43,770 nucleotides of DNA from contig CAMYNL010000029.1 of assembly GCA_947259705.1 (NCBI GenBank), positions 1-43,770 of the forward strand, read 5' to 3'. The notes below the pieces were generated by a model that ran no database searches, was not told the origin of the DNA, and saw nothing but the letters and a program-made list of their open reading frames with translations. How positions within the stretch are numbered: position 1 is the first letter of the stretch; each line of letters opens with the position of its first letter. Origin of the DNA: an uncultured Gammaproteobacteria bacterium (GTDB lineage Bacteria; Pseudomonadota; Gammaproteobacteria; Arenicellales; JAANXG01). A program made the position numbers and the translations under genes. Positions 34,897 to 43,770 of this stretch are shown here, in pieces.

Positions 34897-36702
34897 TCAA
34901 GTCATCCGCGTGGCCACGTAACTCCCGGGGGCATCCTCGATGACCGGCAGCTTGCCTGCACCAGGCTGCCTGGCCGGGACCTTCGCATCATTGAGGCCGG
35001 TCACCCAGGCGTTCCAGTCGGTCCACCATGACCCGCCGTTCTGCTTGGCTTTCTTGAGCCACTGCTCCGGGTCCGCCGGCAGCTTGCGGCCGTTGTTGAC
35101 CCAGTAACAGTACTTTTCGGCGGCCGGCGGGTTGATGACCCCGGCGATATGTCCGGAGCCGCCGAGCACGAAGCGTACCGGCCCGGAGAGCAGACTCGCC
35201 CCCGTATAGGTCGACTTCCAGGGCGCTATGTGATCTTCACGTGTCGACAGGAAGTAGCTCGGCACTTTGATCTTCGCTATGTCGATGGGCTGGCCGTCGA
35301 TGCTGATGCCACCGGGGTCCTTGAGACGGTTCTCCATGTACATGTTGCGCAGGTAATAGCTATGCATCTCCGCCGGCATGCGGGTGGAATCGGAATTCCA
35401 ATACAGCAGGTCGAATACCAGCGGATCCTTTCCCAGCAGATAATTGTTGATGGCGAACATCCAGATCAGGTCATTGGCGCGCAGCATGCTGAAGGCGCTG
35501 GCCATGTTGCTGCCTTCCAGGTACCCCTGTTCACGCATGCGCTGTTCGAGCGAATCGACCTGGTTGTCGTCGATGAACACTCCTATCTCGCCTGGCTCGG
35601 AAAAATCGATCATGGTAGTGAAGAAGGTCGCGCTCTTGATGCGATCATCCTTGCGGGACGCCATCTGCGCCAGGGCTGCGGCTAGCAGCGTGCCACCGAT
35701 ACAGTAACCCATCGCGTTGAGCTGCTTTTCCCCGGTCGCCTGTTCAATGGCATCGAGCGCTGCGTAGATGCCCTCTAGGACATAATCATCGAAACCGGTT
35801 TCGGCATAGGACTCGTCGGGGTTCACCCAGGACATTACAAATACCGTATGTCCCTGGTCAACCAGCCACTTGATTAGGGAGTTTTTCGGCTGCAGGTCCA
35901 TGATGTAGTACTTGTTGATCCACGGCGGTACGATCAACAGTGGCCGTTTGTACACCTTCTCTGTGGCCGGCTCGTACTGCAGCAACTGGAACATGCGGTT
36001 CTGGTAGACGACCTTGCCAGGCGTGGTGGCCACGTTCTCGCCTAGCTTGAAAGCATTGGGATCCGCCATGGTGATCTGCAGCTGCCCGTCGCCCTTTTCG
36101 AGATCATTGAGGAAATTGTTGAATCCCCTGATCAGGTTTTCGCCCAGGGTGCCGATGGTTTCGCGCACTACCGCGGGATTGGTAGTGGGAAAGTTGGTAG
36201 GCGCCATGGCATCGATGAACTGCCGGGTAAAGAATCCCAGTTTCTCAGCGTCCTTGTCCTCCAGCATCTCCGCGCCGTCCAACGCAGACTCGACGAAGCG
36301 CGAAGCGAGCAGATACGACTGCTTGATGTGATCGAAAAGGGGATTGTCGGTCCATTGCTCATCGCGGAACCGGTTGTCGCTCTTGCTGGGTTCAATTACC
36401 GGCTCCGCTTCCAGCCCCAGCATCCGCCGCGCCGTGCCTTGCCACAGGTTGATGGCGTCACGACAGTAGGCGGCCTGTGCGCCAATCAGGCGATCCGGGT
36501 TCTGCATCAGCCCCGACATCAGTTCCTTGTAAGCGCCGGAAAGGTTGAACGGGTCCAGGGCCGCCGGATTGCGCGGATTGCTCAGCTGTTCGGTCCACCA
36601 CTGTGATGCCAGTCGCTGGCTACGCATCGTCAATTCAAGCAATTGATCCGATACCTCGAATGGATTGAAACTGTTTACGTTACTGCCGCTTTCATCCGCC
36701 AT
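34897..36702 (-). CDS. phaC: Class I poly(3-hydroxyalkanoate) synthase PhaC
   Basis: The product, about 601 residues, polymerises hydroxyacyl-CoA into PHA storage granules. The N-terminal PhaC_N domain (residues about 60-230) is followed by the alpha/beta-hydrolase core: PPWINKYYIMDLQPKNSL, the PhaC box GYCIGGT with the catalytic cysteine in place of serine, the catalytic Asp in STREDHIAPW and the His in LGGSGHIAGVINPP. Length fits class I. ATG 36700-36702 is taken as the start (GGAGG 12 nt upstream); GTG 36714 is too close to the Shine-Dalgarno. No phaA or phaB is adjacent. Confidence 0.96.
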   Translation of the reverse strand: MADESGSNVNSFNPFEVSDQLLELTMRSQRLASQWWTEQLSNPRNPAALDPFNLSGAYKELMSGLMQNPDRLIGAQAAYCRDAINLWQGTARRMLGLEAEPVIEPSKSDNRFRDEQWTDNPLFDHIKQSYLLASRFVESALDGAEMLEDKDAEKLGFFTRQFIDAMAPTNFPTTNPAVVRETIGTLGENLIRGFNNFLNDLEKGDGQLQITMADPNAFKLGENVATTPGKVVYQNRMFQLLQYEPATEKVYKRPLLIVPPWINKYYIMDLQPKNSLIKWLVDQGHTVFVMSWVNPDESYAETGFDDYVLEGIYAALDAIEQATGEKQLNAMGYCIGGTLLAAALAQMASRKDDRIKSATFFTTMIDFSEPGEIGVFIDDNQVDSLEQRMREQGYLEGSNMASAFSMLRANDLIWMFAINNYLLGKDPLVFDLLYWNSDSTRMPAEMHSYYLRNMYMENRLKDPGGISIDGQPIDIAKIKVPSYFLSTREDHIAPWKSTYTGASLLSGPVRFVLGGSGHIAGVINPPAAEKYCYWVNNGRKLPADPEQWLKKAKQNGGSWWTDWNAWVTGLNDAKVPARQPGAGKLPVIEDAPGSYVATRMT

Positions 36703-36791
36703 AGGACAGATCACCCTCCAGCGCGTGTATTATAATTTTGTGCAGCGCAACATAATACTGAAATCGGGCCCCCGGGGCAAGGCGGCCGCGG

Positions 36792-37235
36792 TCAGCCAGT
36801 CCCCGCCTCGCCATTGACGGTGATAGTCAGCGTGCGGCGATGCGGCCGCCGGCGGTGCTCCCAGAGGTAGATGCCCTGCCAGGTCCCGAGAATCAGGCCG
36901 GCATCGGCAACCGGCAATGTCAGGCTGGTCTGGGTCAGGATGCTGCGGACATGGGCGGGCATGTCGTCCGCCCCCTCGTCCACGTGGCGGAACAGGGGGT
37001 CACCGTCCGGCACCTGTCGCGCCATGAACGCTTCCAGATCGCTGCGCACGGCGGGATCGGCGTTTTCACAAATAATCAGTGAAGCGCTCGTGTGGTGGAC
37101 GAAAAGGTGTGCCAGGCCCCGCGCAACCCCCGACGCGTTCACCTCGCGGCCGATCTCGGTGGTGATGTCATAGGTCCCGCGCCCATCGGTGGCGATTACC
37201 AGCCGGCTCTGCGCCCAGACCGTGTCCGCCGTCAT
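36792..37235 (-). CDS. YjbQ-family protein (UPF0047)
   Basis: The 147-residue protein of the YjbQ/UPF0047 family has the signature HLFVHHTSASLIICENADP and the C-terminal GTWQGIYLWEHRRRPHRR, with the histidines and glutamate of the putative metal site. E. coli YjbQ has weak thiamine-phosphate synthase activity; the physiological role is unknown. It starts 18 nt after the ACT/V4R gene on the same strand, so the two are likely co-transcribed. Confidence 0.92.
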   Translation of the reverse strand: MTADTVWAQSRLVIATDGRGTYDITTEIGREVNASGVARGLAHLFVHHTSASLIICENADPAVRSDLEAFMARQVPDGDPLFRHVDEGADDMPAHVRSILTQTSLTLPVADAGLILGTWQGIYLWEHRRRPHRRTLTITVNGEAGTG

Positions 37236-37253
37236 GCCATAACCCGGCGGCGT

Positions 37254-37997
37254 TCAGGCCACGGTATGGAACAGGCAGTGCTCGTCACCGTTGGTGCGAC
37301 ATCTGGTCTCCTCGACGCGGACCCGGGAGAATGGCGGCATCTCGTTCAACATGCCCTGTATGAGGCCCGCCATGAAATCACAGCGCGATGCCTCCCCGCC
37401 CATCACCAGGTCCATGGTATTGACCTGGCGGCGGGTAAACACGGACAGGCGCATCCGCACGTCACTGCCCACTGCCTCCGCTTCCGATATCGGCGTCAAC
37501 ACGGGCACCACCACTTTAGCGAGTGCGTCGTGCAGGGTACTAACGCCGTCCAGCCCTGGCTTCCCCGCTACCAGCCGGTGCCCGACACGCTCGCCCAGTG
37601 AATTCAGCTGACCTCGGCGTTCCTCGGAGTTCTTGAGTTGGTTTTCGTATTCGGTGATCAGGCGCAGTATCTTGGGGTAGGCGTTGACGAGATCGTCGAC
37701 CAGTTTGTCATTCGCGGCTGCCGGTGCCGGCCTCGAGGCGGGACGTGTCGTGGGGGCTGCGCCGTCTCCCAAAGCGTTTACATCGGCAACGGCAACGACA
37801 CCACGAATCTTGCTCATGCCGTCGTTCAGCTCCCGGGCCGAGGCGTTACCATTGGCGGCCACCCGCAACCTGATCTGTTCACCCAGATCGTCCAACCGAT
37901 GGCTGGTGAATGTGAGGCCGAATTTCCTCAGCGCCGCTATCACCCGGGACAAGGTGCCGGGCGACTTGTCTATCAAGACAGTGATAGTAACTGCCAT
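37254..37997 (-). CDS. ACT-domain protein with V4R-like C-terminal domain
   Basis: The product, about 247 residues, begins MAVTITVLIDKSPGTLSRVIAA, an ACT domain (residues 1-75), followed by an Ala/Pro linker (about 82-97), a helical segment (98-135) and a C-terminal domain (135-247) ending in RVRVEETRCRTNGDEHCLFHTV. This Cys-x4-GDExC-x-F pattern resembles V4R (4-vinyl reductase) domains, which bind small hydrophobic molecules. ACT domains usually bind amino acids and regulate. A ligand-sensing role is plausible but unproven. ATG 37995-37997 with GGGGGAAG upstream is preferred to the longer frame. Confidence 0.75.
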   Translation of the reverse strand: MAVTITVLIDKSPGTLSRVIAALRKFGLTFTSHRLDDLGEQIRLRVAANGNASARELNDGMSKIRGVVAVADVNALGDGAAPTTRPASRPAPAAANDKLVDDLVNAYPKILRLITEYENQLKNSEERRGQLNSLGERVGHRLVAGKPGLDGVSTLHDALAKVVVPVLTPISEAEAVGSDVRMRLSVFTRRQVNTMDLVMGGEASRCDFMAGLIQGMLNEMPPFSRVRVEETRCRTNGDEHCLFHTVA

Positions 37998-38317
37998 GTC
38001 AACTTCCCCCTGTGCCCCCTGTTTCGCGACAAGCAGCGGATGCACGCCGCCTGGTCCATCTTGCCTCACCGATCGGCGCGCCTGCCAATCGTTCCTCATA
38101 GAGTTATATAGCACGCCTAAAGCCATTGTGAAACATCAACTTACGCCTGGCCCTTAAGAATTCGCTCGCTGCCGTCAGCAAATCAGGCCTAGGGTGGCGG
38201 CGCCGGCAGGACCGGAAGCCACCGGCCCGCCGCCTCGGACCCTGATGATCCGGTTATACTCCGCGCTTGGCCCATCCGGCGCCACGTGCCGCCGAACGTG
38301 CACCCGGTTTCGGAACA
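37998..38317. other. Divergent intergenic region between ACT/V4R gene and glnS
   Basis: These 320 nt must hold both outward promoters. A possible -10 TATACT lies at 38255-38260 toward glnS, without a convincing -35. No coding sequence is seen. Confidence 0.4.
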
Positions 38318-39988
38318 ATGAACGACGAACGAAGCAACCCTGCGAATTTCATCCGGCAGATCATCGATGCCGACCTCGCCGCGGGGGAAAACGACGGCCG
38401 TGTGGCTACCCGTTTTCCGCCCGAACCCAATGGTTATCTGCACATCGGGCATGCCAAGTCCATTTGCCTCAACTTCGGCATCGCGCAGGACTACCACGGG
38501 ACCTGCAACCTTCGATATGACGACACCAACCCGGAGAAAGAGGACATCGAGTACGCCGATGCCATCAGGCGCGACGTGGAATGGTTGGGATATCACTGGC
38601 ACGAAGTCCGTTACGCGTCGGACTACTTCGAGCAGTTGTATGGCTTTGCGGTATCCCTCATCGAGCAGGGAAAGGCTTACGTAGACACCCTCAGCGGTGA
38701 ACAGATCCGCGAATTCAGGGGCACGCTGACCAAACCGGGCCGCAACAGCCCCTACCGGGATCGCGAACGGGAGGAGAACCTGGACCTGTTCCGGCGCATG
38801 CGGGAAGGAGAATTCGCCGACGGCGAGATGGTGTTGCGGGCGAGGATCGACATGGCGTCTGCCAACATCAACATGCGCGATCCAGTCATCTACCGGATTC
38901 GCCATGCCGAGCACTGGCGTGCCGGTGACAGCTGGTGCATCTACCCGATGTACGACTATACGCACTGTATTTCGGATGCGCTGGAGGGAATTACCCATTC
39001 GCTGTGCACCCTGGAGTTCGAGGATCACCGCCCCCTTTACGACTGGTTTCTGGACCAGCTCGATGTCCCCTGTCATCCGCAGCAGATTGAGTTCGCGCGG
39101 CTGAACCTCGACTACACCGTAATGAGCAAGCGGCTGCTGAACCGCCTGGTCACCGAGGGCCATGTACGCGGTTGGGACGACCCCCGCCTGCCGACAATAT
39201 CCGGGCTGCGCCGGCGCGGTTATACGCCTGAGTCGATCCGTGACTTCTGCGACCGCATCGGCGTCACGAAGAAAGACGGGATCATAAAGATGGGAGTGCT
39301 GGAAAACAGTGTACGAGAGGACCTTGATCACCGCGCGCCCCGCGCCATGGCGGTGCTGAAACCGCTCAAGCTGGTGATCGAGAACTATCCCAAGCACGAG
39401 GTGGAGTACCTCTCCGCGCGGAATCATCCCAAGCGGGCGGAGCTGGGGACCCGGGAACTGCCGTTCGGCCGGGAGCTCTACATAGAGCGCGACGATTTCA
39501 TGGAAGACCCGCCACGCAAGTTTTTCCGACTCGGCCCGGGGCGCGAGGTAAGGCTGCGCTATGCCTACTACGTCACCTGCACCGGTTTTGAGAAAGATGA
39601 GGATGGTAACGTCGTGGAAGTCCGCTGCCGTTACGATCCGGCCACCAAGGGGGGCGACTCACCCGATGGGCGCAAGGTCAAGGGAACCATCCACTGGGTG
39701 TCCGCTTCTCATGCGGTCACGGCCAAAGTGCGCATGTACGACCGGCTGTTCCAGGTACCGGCCCCCACCGCGGCCAACTTCCTGGAGCAACTCAACCCAC
39801 ATTCCCTGGACCTTCTGGTCAACTGCCGGCTGGAGCCCGGCCTGGCAGAAGCAGAGCCGGAGCAGCGTTTCCAGTTCGAACGCCAGGGCTACTTCTGTAT
39901 CGACCCCGACGCGCCGCCGGAACAACTGGTATTCAACCGCACCGTGACGTTGCGGGACTCCTGGTCGAGACGGGGAGGCAAGAACTAA
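38318..39988 (+). CDS. glnS: Glutaminyl-tRNA synthetase
   Basis: The product, about 556 residues, is a class I synthetase that charges tRNA-Gln. The HIGH motif is in [16 protein letters not shown] (about residues 34-49), the KMSKS-equivalent is VMSKR, and two C-terminal anticodon-binding beta-barrels follow. Length is normal. ATG 38318 begins [16 protein letters not shown], like relatives; the frame extends upstream without homology. A direct GlnRS is typical of gammaproteobacteria (and eukaryotes), supporting the taxonomic placement. Confidence 0.97.
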   Translation: MNDERSNPANFIRQIIDADLAAGENDGRVATRFPPEPNGYLHIGHAKSICLNFGIAQDYHGTCNLRYDDTNPEKEDIEYADAIRRDVEWLGYHWHEVRYASDYFEQLYGFAVSLIEQGKAYVDTLSGEQIREFRGTLTKPGRNSPYRDREREENLDLFRRMREGEFADGEMVLRARIDMASANINMRDPVIYRIRHAEHWRAGDSWCIYPMYDYTHCISDALEGITHSLCTLEFEDHRPLYDWFLDQLDVPCHPQQIEFARLNLDYTVMSKRLLNRLVTEGHVRGWDDPRLPTISGLRRRGYTPESIRDFCDRIGVTKKDGIIKMGVLENSVREDLDHRAPRAMAVLKPLKLVIENYPKHEVEYLSARNHPKRAELGTRELPFGRELYIERDDFMEDPPRKFFRLGPGREVRLRYAYYVTCTGFEKDEDGNVVEVRCRYDPATKGGDSPDGRKVKGTIHWVSASHAVTAKVRMYDRLFQVPAPTAANFLEQLNPHSLDLLVNCRLEPGLAEAEPEQRFQFERQGYFCIDPDAPPEQLVFNRTVTLRDSWSRRGGKN

Positions 39989-40154
39989 GGCTGCCCGCCG
40001 GGGGGACTGTGTGGTGTCGCTACCGGCCCTTCACGCTGGCGAGAGTATGTTGACCTGCATTTGGGGTTACTAAATGGCAATTCACCGGCGCTGCGGTTTC
40101 CGGAGACCTCCCTGGGGCATAACCGACTGATCGTATAGACTTCCCACCGGCACA

Positions 40155-40709
40155 ATGCGATTGCGAAACTCGAATCAACAGTGGGGCGGCGTCGCCAAGT
40201 CCTTCCATTGGCTGCTGGCGGTGCTGATCCTGGCCATGTTCGTGCTCGGCTGGACCGCCGAATCCTATCCCATGTCACCGACGAAGCTGAAACTGTTCGG
40301 TCTGCACAAATCAACGGGACTGGTGATCCTGGCACTGGTGGTGCTGCGCATAGCGTGGCGGGCGTTCAACCCGGCGCCGGCACTGCCTGGGGATACCTCA
40401 GCCCTGGAGCGCCTGCTGGCCCACGCCACACACTGGCTGCTGTATGTACTGATGATCGTCATGCCCCTGAGTGGCTGGGTGATCAACTCCGCGGCGGATT
40501 TTCCACTGAAGATATACGGCTGGATCCGGGTCCCCCACATCGCGCCCGTGAGCGAGTCGCTGCAGTCAAGTGCGGAGGCGGTTCATCTGACCCTGTTCTG
40601 GATCATGGCCTTGCTGGTGGTAATACACGTCGCTGCCGCCCTGTGGCACCATTTCGCCCGGCACGACACCATCTTGCGGCGCATGCTGCCGTTCACCCAT
40701 TTACACTGA
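40155..40709 (+). CDS. Cytochrome b561
   Basis: The 184-residue integral membrane protein has four hydrophobic helices (around residues 17-35, 50-70, 92-110 and 145-170). Histidines suited to heme ligation sit in SFHWLLAV, FGLHKSTGLVILAL and VIHVAAALWHHF, with HWLLYVLMIVMPLSGW in the third helix, as in CybB. These quinone-linked cytochromes b pass electrons at the cytoplasmic membrane, for example from superoxide. It precedes a YceI gene by 15 nt, a common pair. Confidence 0.94.
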   Translation: MRLRNSNQQWGGVAKSFHWLLAVLILAMFVLGWTAESYPMSPTKLKLFGLHKSTGLVILALVVLRIAWRAFNPAPALPGDTSALERLLAHATHWLLYVLMIVMPLSGWVINSAADFPLKIYGWIRVPHIAPVSESLQSSAEAVHLTLFWIMALLVVIHVAAALWHHFARHDTILRRMLPFTHLH

Positions 40710-40724
40710 TCAAGTGGCCCAACC

Positions 40725-41291
40725 ATGCTTCATGTCATGAAACACATGTCTGCCCCTGTCCTGCTGGCGCTGCTGGCGACCACGGCTCCCGCCCGGTCCG
40801 CTCAATGGGCGGTCGACTACGCGAATAGCAGGCTGGGATTCGTCGCCACTTACGAGGGCGTCGGCTTCGACACCCGGTTCGAAACATTCACCGCCGATAT
40901 AGATTTCGACGCCGGCGATCCCGGCAGCGGCCGTTTCGAGGTCGTAGTGCAGATCAGCTCAGTGAACAGCCGCAGCAAAGACCGGGATGAGGGCATGCTG
41001 GACGCGGACTGGTTCGATTCCGCCGCTCATCCCACCGCCCGCTTCGAAACAACTGCCTTCGAGCAACTTGGCCCCGGGCGTTTCCAGGCCACGGGGAACC
41101 TGACCCTCAAGGGCGTCACCCGCAGCATCATGCTGCCCTTCAGCTGGGAACAGGACGGCGACGGCGCCCGCTTAAGTGCAGAAACTACCCTGGAGCGAAC
41201 CAGCTTCGATATCGGCAGCGGCGAGTGGGCCAACGACAACACCATCGGCTTCAAGGTGAAGGTGGTCGCCGACCTGGTGCTGTCACCCTGA
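40725..41291 (+). CDS. YceI-family periplasmic protein
   Basis: The 188-residue protein has a signal peptide (cut near ARSAQ) and the YceI lipocalin-like beta-barrel: WAVDYANSRLGFVATYEG, FEVVVQISSVNSRSKDRDEG, SAAHPTARFETTAF, FQATGNLTLKGVTRSIMLPF. Family members bind polyisoprenoid lipids such as ubiquinone-8. ATG 40737 is an alternative start. The cytochrome b561-YceI pairing suggests a redox or quinone-linked unit. Confidence 0.94.
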   Translation: MLHVMKHMSAPVLLALLATTAPARSAQWAVDYANSRLGFVATYEGVGFDTRFETFTADIDFDAGDPGSGRFEVVVQISSVNSRSKDRDEGMLDADWFDSAAHPTARFETTAFEQLGPGRFQATGNLTLKGVTRSIMLPFSWEQDGDGARLSAETTLERTSFDIGSGEWANDNTIGFKVKVVADLVLSP

Positions 41292-41389
41292 CCAGCACGC
41301 TGCGGCGGTGCGATGATTCGACGGCGTCTGTGGCACCTTGATGGAACTGCGTCCGGCACCAGATCCCGCGCCGCCTGCGGGACACGAAA

Positions 41390-41602
41390 TTAACCGGAAT
41401 TCGTGCCGCCTTTGTCACGCCGCGGGTCAGCCGATTCCGGGGTATCGGCATGCACGAAGTGGCGAAGAAGAAACTCTTCGTCCAGCGGCGAGAGATCATA
41501 GCGCCTGGCTGCCTCCTCCACCGCCATGTAGGAATAATCCCGATTCTCCGACAGCCAGCGCACGGCGCGGCGAAGCGCGTCTCCTTTCGGCACTATACCC
41601 AT
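41390..41602 (-). CDS. Small hypothetical protein
   Basis: The product, about 70 residues, begins MGIVPKGDALRRAVRWLSEN and continues VEEAARRYDLSPLDEEFLLRHF, a compact, helical, highly charged protein with a small-domain look (an HTH-like unit is possible but not demonstrated). ATG 41600-41602 has GGAG 7 nt upstream; the frame extends to 41626 with a poorer site. I do not assign a function. It is convergent with the YceI gene. Confidence 0.65.
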   Translation of the reverse strand: MGIVPKGDALRRAVRWLSENRDYSYMAVEEAARRYDLSPLDEEFLLRHFVHADTPESADPRRDKGGTNSG

Positions 41603-41888
41603 CGCGGCACTCCAGACTAGATCCATGTGAACCGGCCCGGCGGCTGAGTTTGCGGACCGGGCAACAAGTAATGGAAGTGTTACCTAACACCCCTCCCACG
41701 GCAACCGCTTTTCGAGGTGAAATCGGACGCCTCCGGCTGCGTGGACCAGAGCCCCCCGGGGTTCGGCCGACGCCCTACACTCCCGGTGGGCGGTTCAGTT
41801 AACATGGTGCCGGTTCCAGCCGCACCCCGGGCAATTATGAAGACATAACGCCGGGGCCTACCCATTGCCAAGCTACGGGAGGCACATC

Positions 41889-42668
41889 ATGTCAGTGATC
41901 CTGTCGAGTATCCACGATGCCGTCGGCATCATCACCATGAACAACGTCACGAAGCGAAACGCCCTCAGCGGAGCACTCGTTAATGAGATCATCCAGTGCC
42001 TCGCCCAGTATCAGCGTGAGGAGGTCAGGGTAGTGCTGCTGCGAGCGCCGCCGGAAAGCAAGGTATGGTCCGCCGGCCACGACGTCAACGAACTGCCGCT
42101 GGCTCGGCGTGATCCGCTGGGCTGGAACGATCCCCTGCGCATGTTGATCCGGGAACTGGAGACCTTCCCCGCGCCGATTATCGCCGTATTGGAAGGCAGC
42201 GTATGGGGTGGGGCCTGCGAAGTAGTGTTTGCCTGCGACATGGTGATTGCCACGGAGAACGTCACGCTGGCAGTGACTCCGGCCAAACTGGGTGTGCCCT
42301 ACAACATCACCGGCGTGCTGAACTTCATGAACGCGGCGAGCCGCGCCATCGTTCGGGAGATGGCATTCACCGCCCAGCCAATGAGTGCCGAACGGGCAGA
42401 GCGACTGGGAATAATCAACTATATGGTGTCGGCGGAGGAACTCGACGACTTCTCCATGCGGCTTGCGATGCAGATAAGGAATAACGCTCCGCTCAGCATC
42501 TCGGTGATCAAGGAACAATTACGCCTGCTGGAGAGCGCACAATCCATTACACCTCGAATGTTTGAGCGCATTCAGGGTCTGCGACGCACCGTTTATGACA
42601 GTCACGATTACAAGGAAGGCATCAGCGCCTTTCTGGAGAAGCGTCGACCCGACTTCACAGGTCACTGA
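41889..42668 (+). CDS. scpB: Methylmalonyl-CoA decarboxylase (crotonase family)
   Basis: The product, about 259 residues, matches the ScpB/YgfG subgroup in its motifs: SAGHDVNELP (catalytic histidine), EGSVWGGACEVVFACDMVIA (oxyanion hole), TPAKLGVPYNITGVLNF (catalytic-tyrosine segment) and the C-terminal ERIQGLRRTVYDSHDYKEG. It decarboxylates methylmalonyl-CoA to propionyl-CoA. GGGAGG lies 6 nt before ATG 41889. No sbm or argK-like partner is in the window. Confidence 0.93.
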   Translation: MSVILSSIHDAVGIITMNNVTKRNALSGALVNEIIQCLAQYQREEVRVVLLRAPPESKVWSAGHDVNELPLARRDPLGWNDPLRMLIRELETFPAPIIAVLEGSVWGGACEVVFACDMVIATENVTLAVTPAKLGVPYNITGVLNFMNAASRAIVREMAFTAQPMSAERAERLGIINYMVSAEELDDFSMRLAMQIRNNAPLSISVIKEQLRLLESAQSITPRMFERIQGLRRTVYDSHDYKEGISAFLEKRRPDFTGH

Positions 42669-42750
42669 AAATTTGTGGGCAGTATCCATCGTCACCCACC
42701 ACCATGGCGATGATTCGATGGTTTTACTAATGGATCTTGGAGGGAATGGC

Positions 42751-43035
42751 ATGGCGACGGCATTGATCGTGCATCTGGACATAAGGCACGAAGATTTCGA
42801 CCAGTTCGTGGAGATCGTGAGGGCTCACGGAGATTACTCCCTGAACACCGAGGAAGGATGTCGAAGTTTCCAGGTCATGCTGCCCATCGACGAGGCTGAC
42901 AAGGTGATACTGGTGGAGGTCTACGACGACAATGACGCGCTGGAATTGCACTGGAAATCTGGGCACATGCAGGTTTACCGGGAAAAAACCAAGGACATGA
43001 TCGTGCGGCGCCAGCGTCATCAATGTCGCCTGTGA
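42751..43035 (+). CDS. ABM-type small monooxygenase-like protein
   Basis: The product, about 94 residues, begins MATALIVHLDIRHEDFDQFV with the ferredoxin-like ABM (antibiotic biosynthesis monooxygenase) pattern: EEGCRSFQVMLPIDEADKVILVEVYDDNDALELHWKSGHMQVY. Members are dimeric and often cofactor-free. GGAGG lies 7 nt before the ATG. It starts 82 nt after scpB on the same strand, so they may be co-transcribed. The substrate is unknown. Confidence 0.87.
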   Translation: MATALIVHLDIRHEDFDQFVEIVRAHGDYSLNTEEGCRSFQVMLPIDEADKVILVEVYDDNDALELHWKSGHMQVYREKTKDMIVRRQRHQCRL

Positions 43036-43701
43036 CGCGGGCCCCGGACCGACACCATTGGACTTCCGGGCGCGAAGGGGGAGCGAGACGATTCCGTGCG
43101 TGCTAATCGGCCACGGTGGCTTTCGTACGCAGGGTTGCGACAGTGAGCATTAATATGGAACTGCCAATTCCCGCGGATTCGCTTGCGATCCATGATTATC
43201 CGGCATGAGGCGGAACAGCACCTTACGGTTCCGCCTGTCTGAGTGCCGTCATCGGCCAGGAACAGGCCTTGGTAAGACTTGCTGTTGCACCACTTGGACG
43301 GCCACCCTGGTTGACTGTCGCCCATTACAAAAACACCGTAAATCTCTCTTGTCGTCTTTGAACTCCCTGAATGGGATCCCAGCGTGACAGTAGCAGTCAG
43401 TAGTTCCGGTTTTTCTACGTCACATCGACGATAACATGTATCGTGAGTCCAACCGCGTTGACTATGACTGCGATGGATCGCCTCCTGTCAGTCGGCTTGA
43501 AGCCCCGGCAGCCAGCTATCCGCCCGCAAGCAGACCAACACACGGCAGGTTGATTCGGCAGCTGGCGGCCAACTCCGGCTGTTGACCCGACGTAGTCTCA
43601 ACGTCCGCTCGAATTGACAAGCAGACGTACGCTCCTTGTGTGGCGGTGCCTTGGTTTGCAACGGCCGCGCTAGCCCGCATTTCTCACCGATAGGATAGAA
43701 A
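43036..43701. other. Gene-free region, about 0.67 kb
   Basis: No coding frame longer than about 100 codons has family character, and no tRNA or other RNA gene was seen. It leads to the hairpin at the window edge. Confidence 0.5.
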
Positions 43702-43768
43702 AAGGCTGTTTTTCATGGCATAACTGTTGTGAGAACAATGAGTTATAGCCGAGAGGAAAAACAGCCTT
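43702..43768. repeat. Long imperfect hairpin at window edge (terminator or IS end)
   Basis: Outer arms AAGGCTGTTTTTC (43702-43714) and GAAAAACAGCCTT (43756-43768) pair perfectly over 13 bp. Inside, GGCATAACT (43717-43725) pairs with AGTTATAGCC (43741-43750) with one bulge, and TTGT (43727-43730) with ACAA (43735-43738), around a GAGA loop. On the minus strand the stem is followed by a T-run, so it could terminate a gene lying to the right. A short reading frame starts within it at ATG 43738 (MSYSREEKQ) and runs off the window; it could be the start of a transposase, in which case the arms may be an element end. Confidence 0.5.
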
Positions 43769-43770
43769 AT

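Overview
The window looks like a chromosomal segment of a GC-rich gammaproteobacterium. The left edge carries the tRNA-Thr/Tyr/Gly/Thr cluster followed by tuf, in the same order as the thrU-tyrU-glyT-thrT-tufB operon of Escherichia coli, preceded by birA and coaX. A class I phosphoribulokinase, a beta-carbonic anhydrase, several c-type cytochromes, a periplasmic DsrE-family protein and a class I PHA synthase suggest a facultatively or obligately autotrophic, possibly sulfur-oxidising lineage of the Chromatiales type. That placement is inference: no RuBisCO, sox or dsr operon lies in the window. No phage, CRISPR array or complete insertion sequence was found.

Layout. 1-3042 (minus strand): birA-coaX-SPOR protein, then a promoter, four tRNAs and the start of tuf. 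3110-8762 (minus): a complete branched-chain amino-acid-type ABC transporter read livH-livM-livG-livF-DUF6867 protein-substrate-binding protein, closed by a clear intrinsic terminator. 8892-9779: phosphoribulokinase. 9888-13811: two divergent SLC13-type permeases with internal TrkA-C domains. 13692-14468: an ankyrin-repeat membrane protein whose 3' end overlaps the second permease gene antisense. 14469-15498: mostly non-coding, with one cysteine-rich small ORF. 15499-17259: a membrane GGDEF-EAL protein with a good sigma70-like promoter. 18090-18746: carbonic anhydrase. 19131-20036: a PEP-CTERM exported protein with a 25-nt palindrome upstream. 20445-22124: ilvD. 22247-27034: a gliding-type ABC system (ATPase, permease, GldG-like protein, DUF4340 protein). 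27244-31785: a DsbA/FrnE-like oxidoreductase, an SRPBCC protein, a diheme cytochrome c, a cytochrome c', dusA and a TlpA-like thioredoxin.

31786-34650 is visibly richer in A+T than its surroundings. It holds a substrate-binding-protein gene broken by two in-frame stops right after its signal peptide, and a periplasmic DsrE-family gene with its own terminator. 34897-36702 is phaC. 36792-37997 holds a YjbQ protein and an ACT plus V4R-like protein. 38318-39988 is glnS, followed by cytochrome b561, a YceI protein, a small conserved-looking hypothetical, methylmalonyl-CoA decarboxylase and a small ABM-type monooxygenase. The last 0.7 kb has no recognisable gene and ends in a long hairpin at the window edge.

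The most unusual items are the doubly interrupted binding-protein gene in its AT-rich island, the antisense 3' overlap of permease and ankyrin genes, the cysteine-rich small ORF, the palindrome before the PEP-CTERM gene, and the hairpin at the right edge. No clearly new multi-gene system can be demonstrated from the sequence alone.
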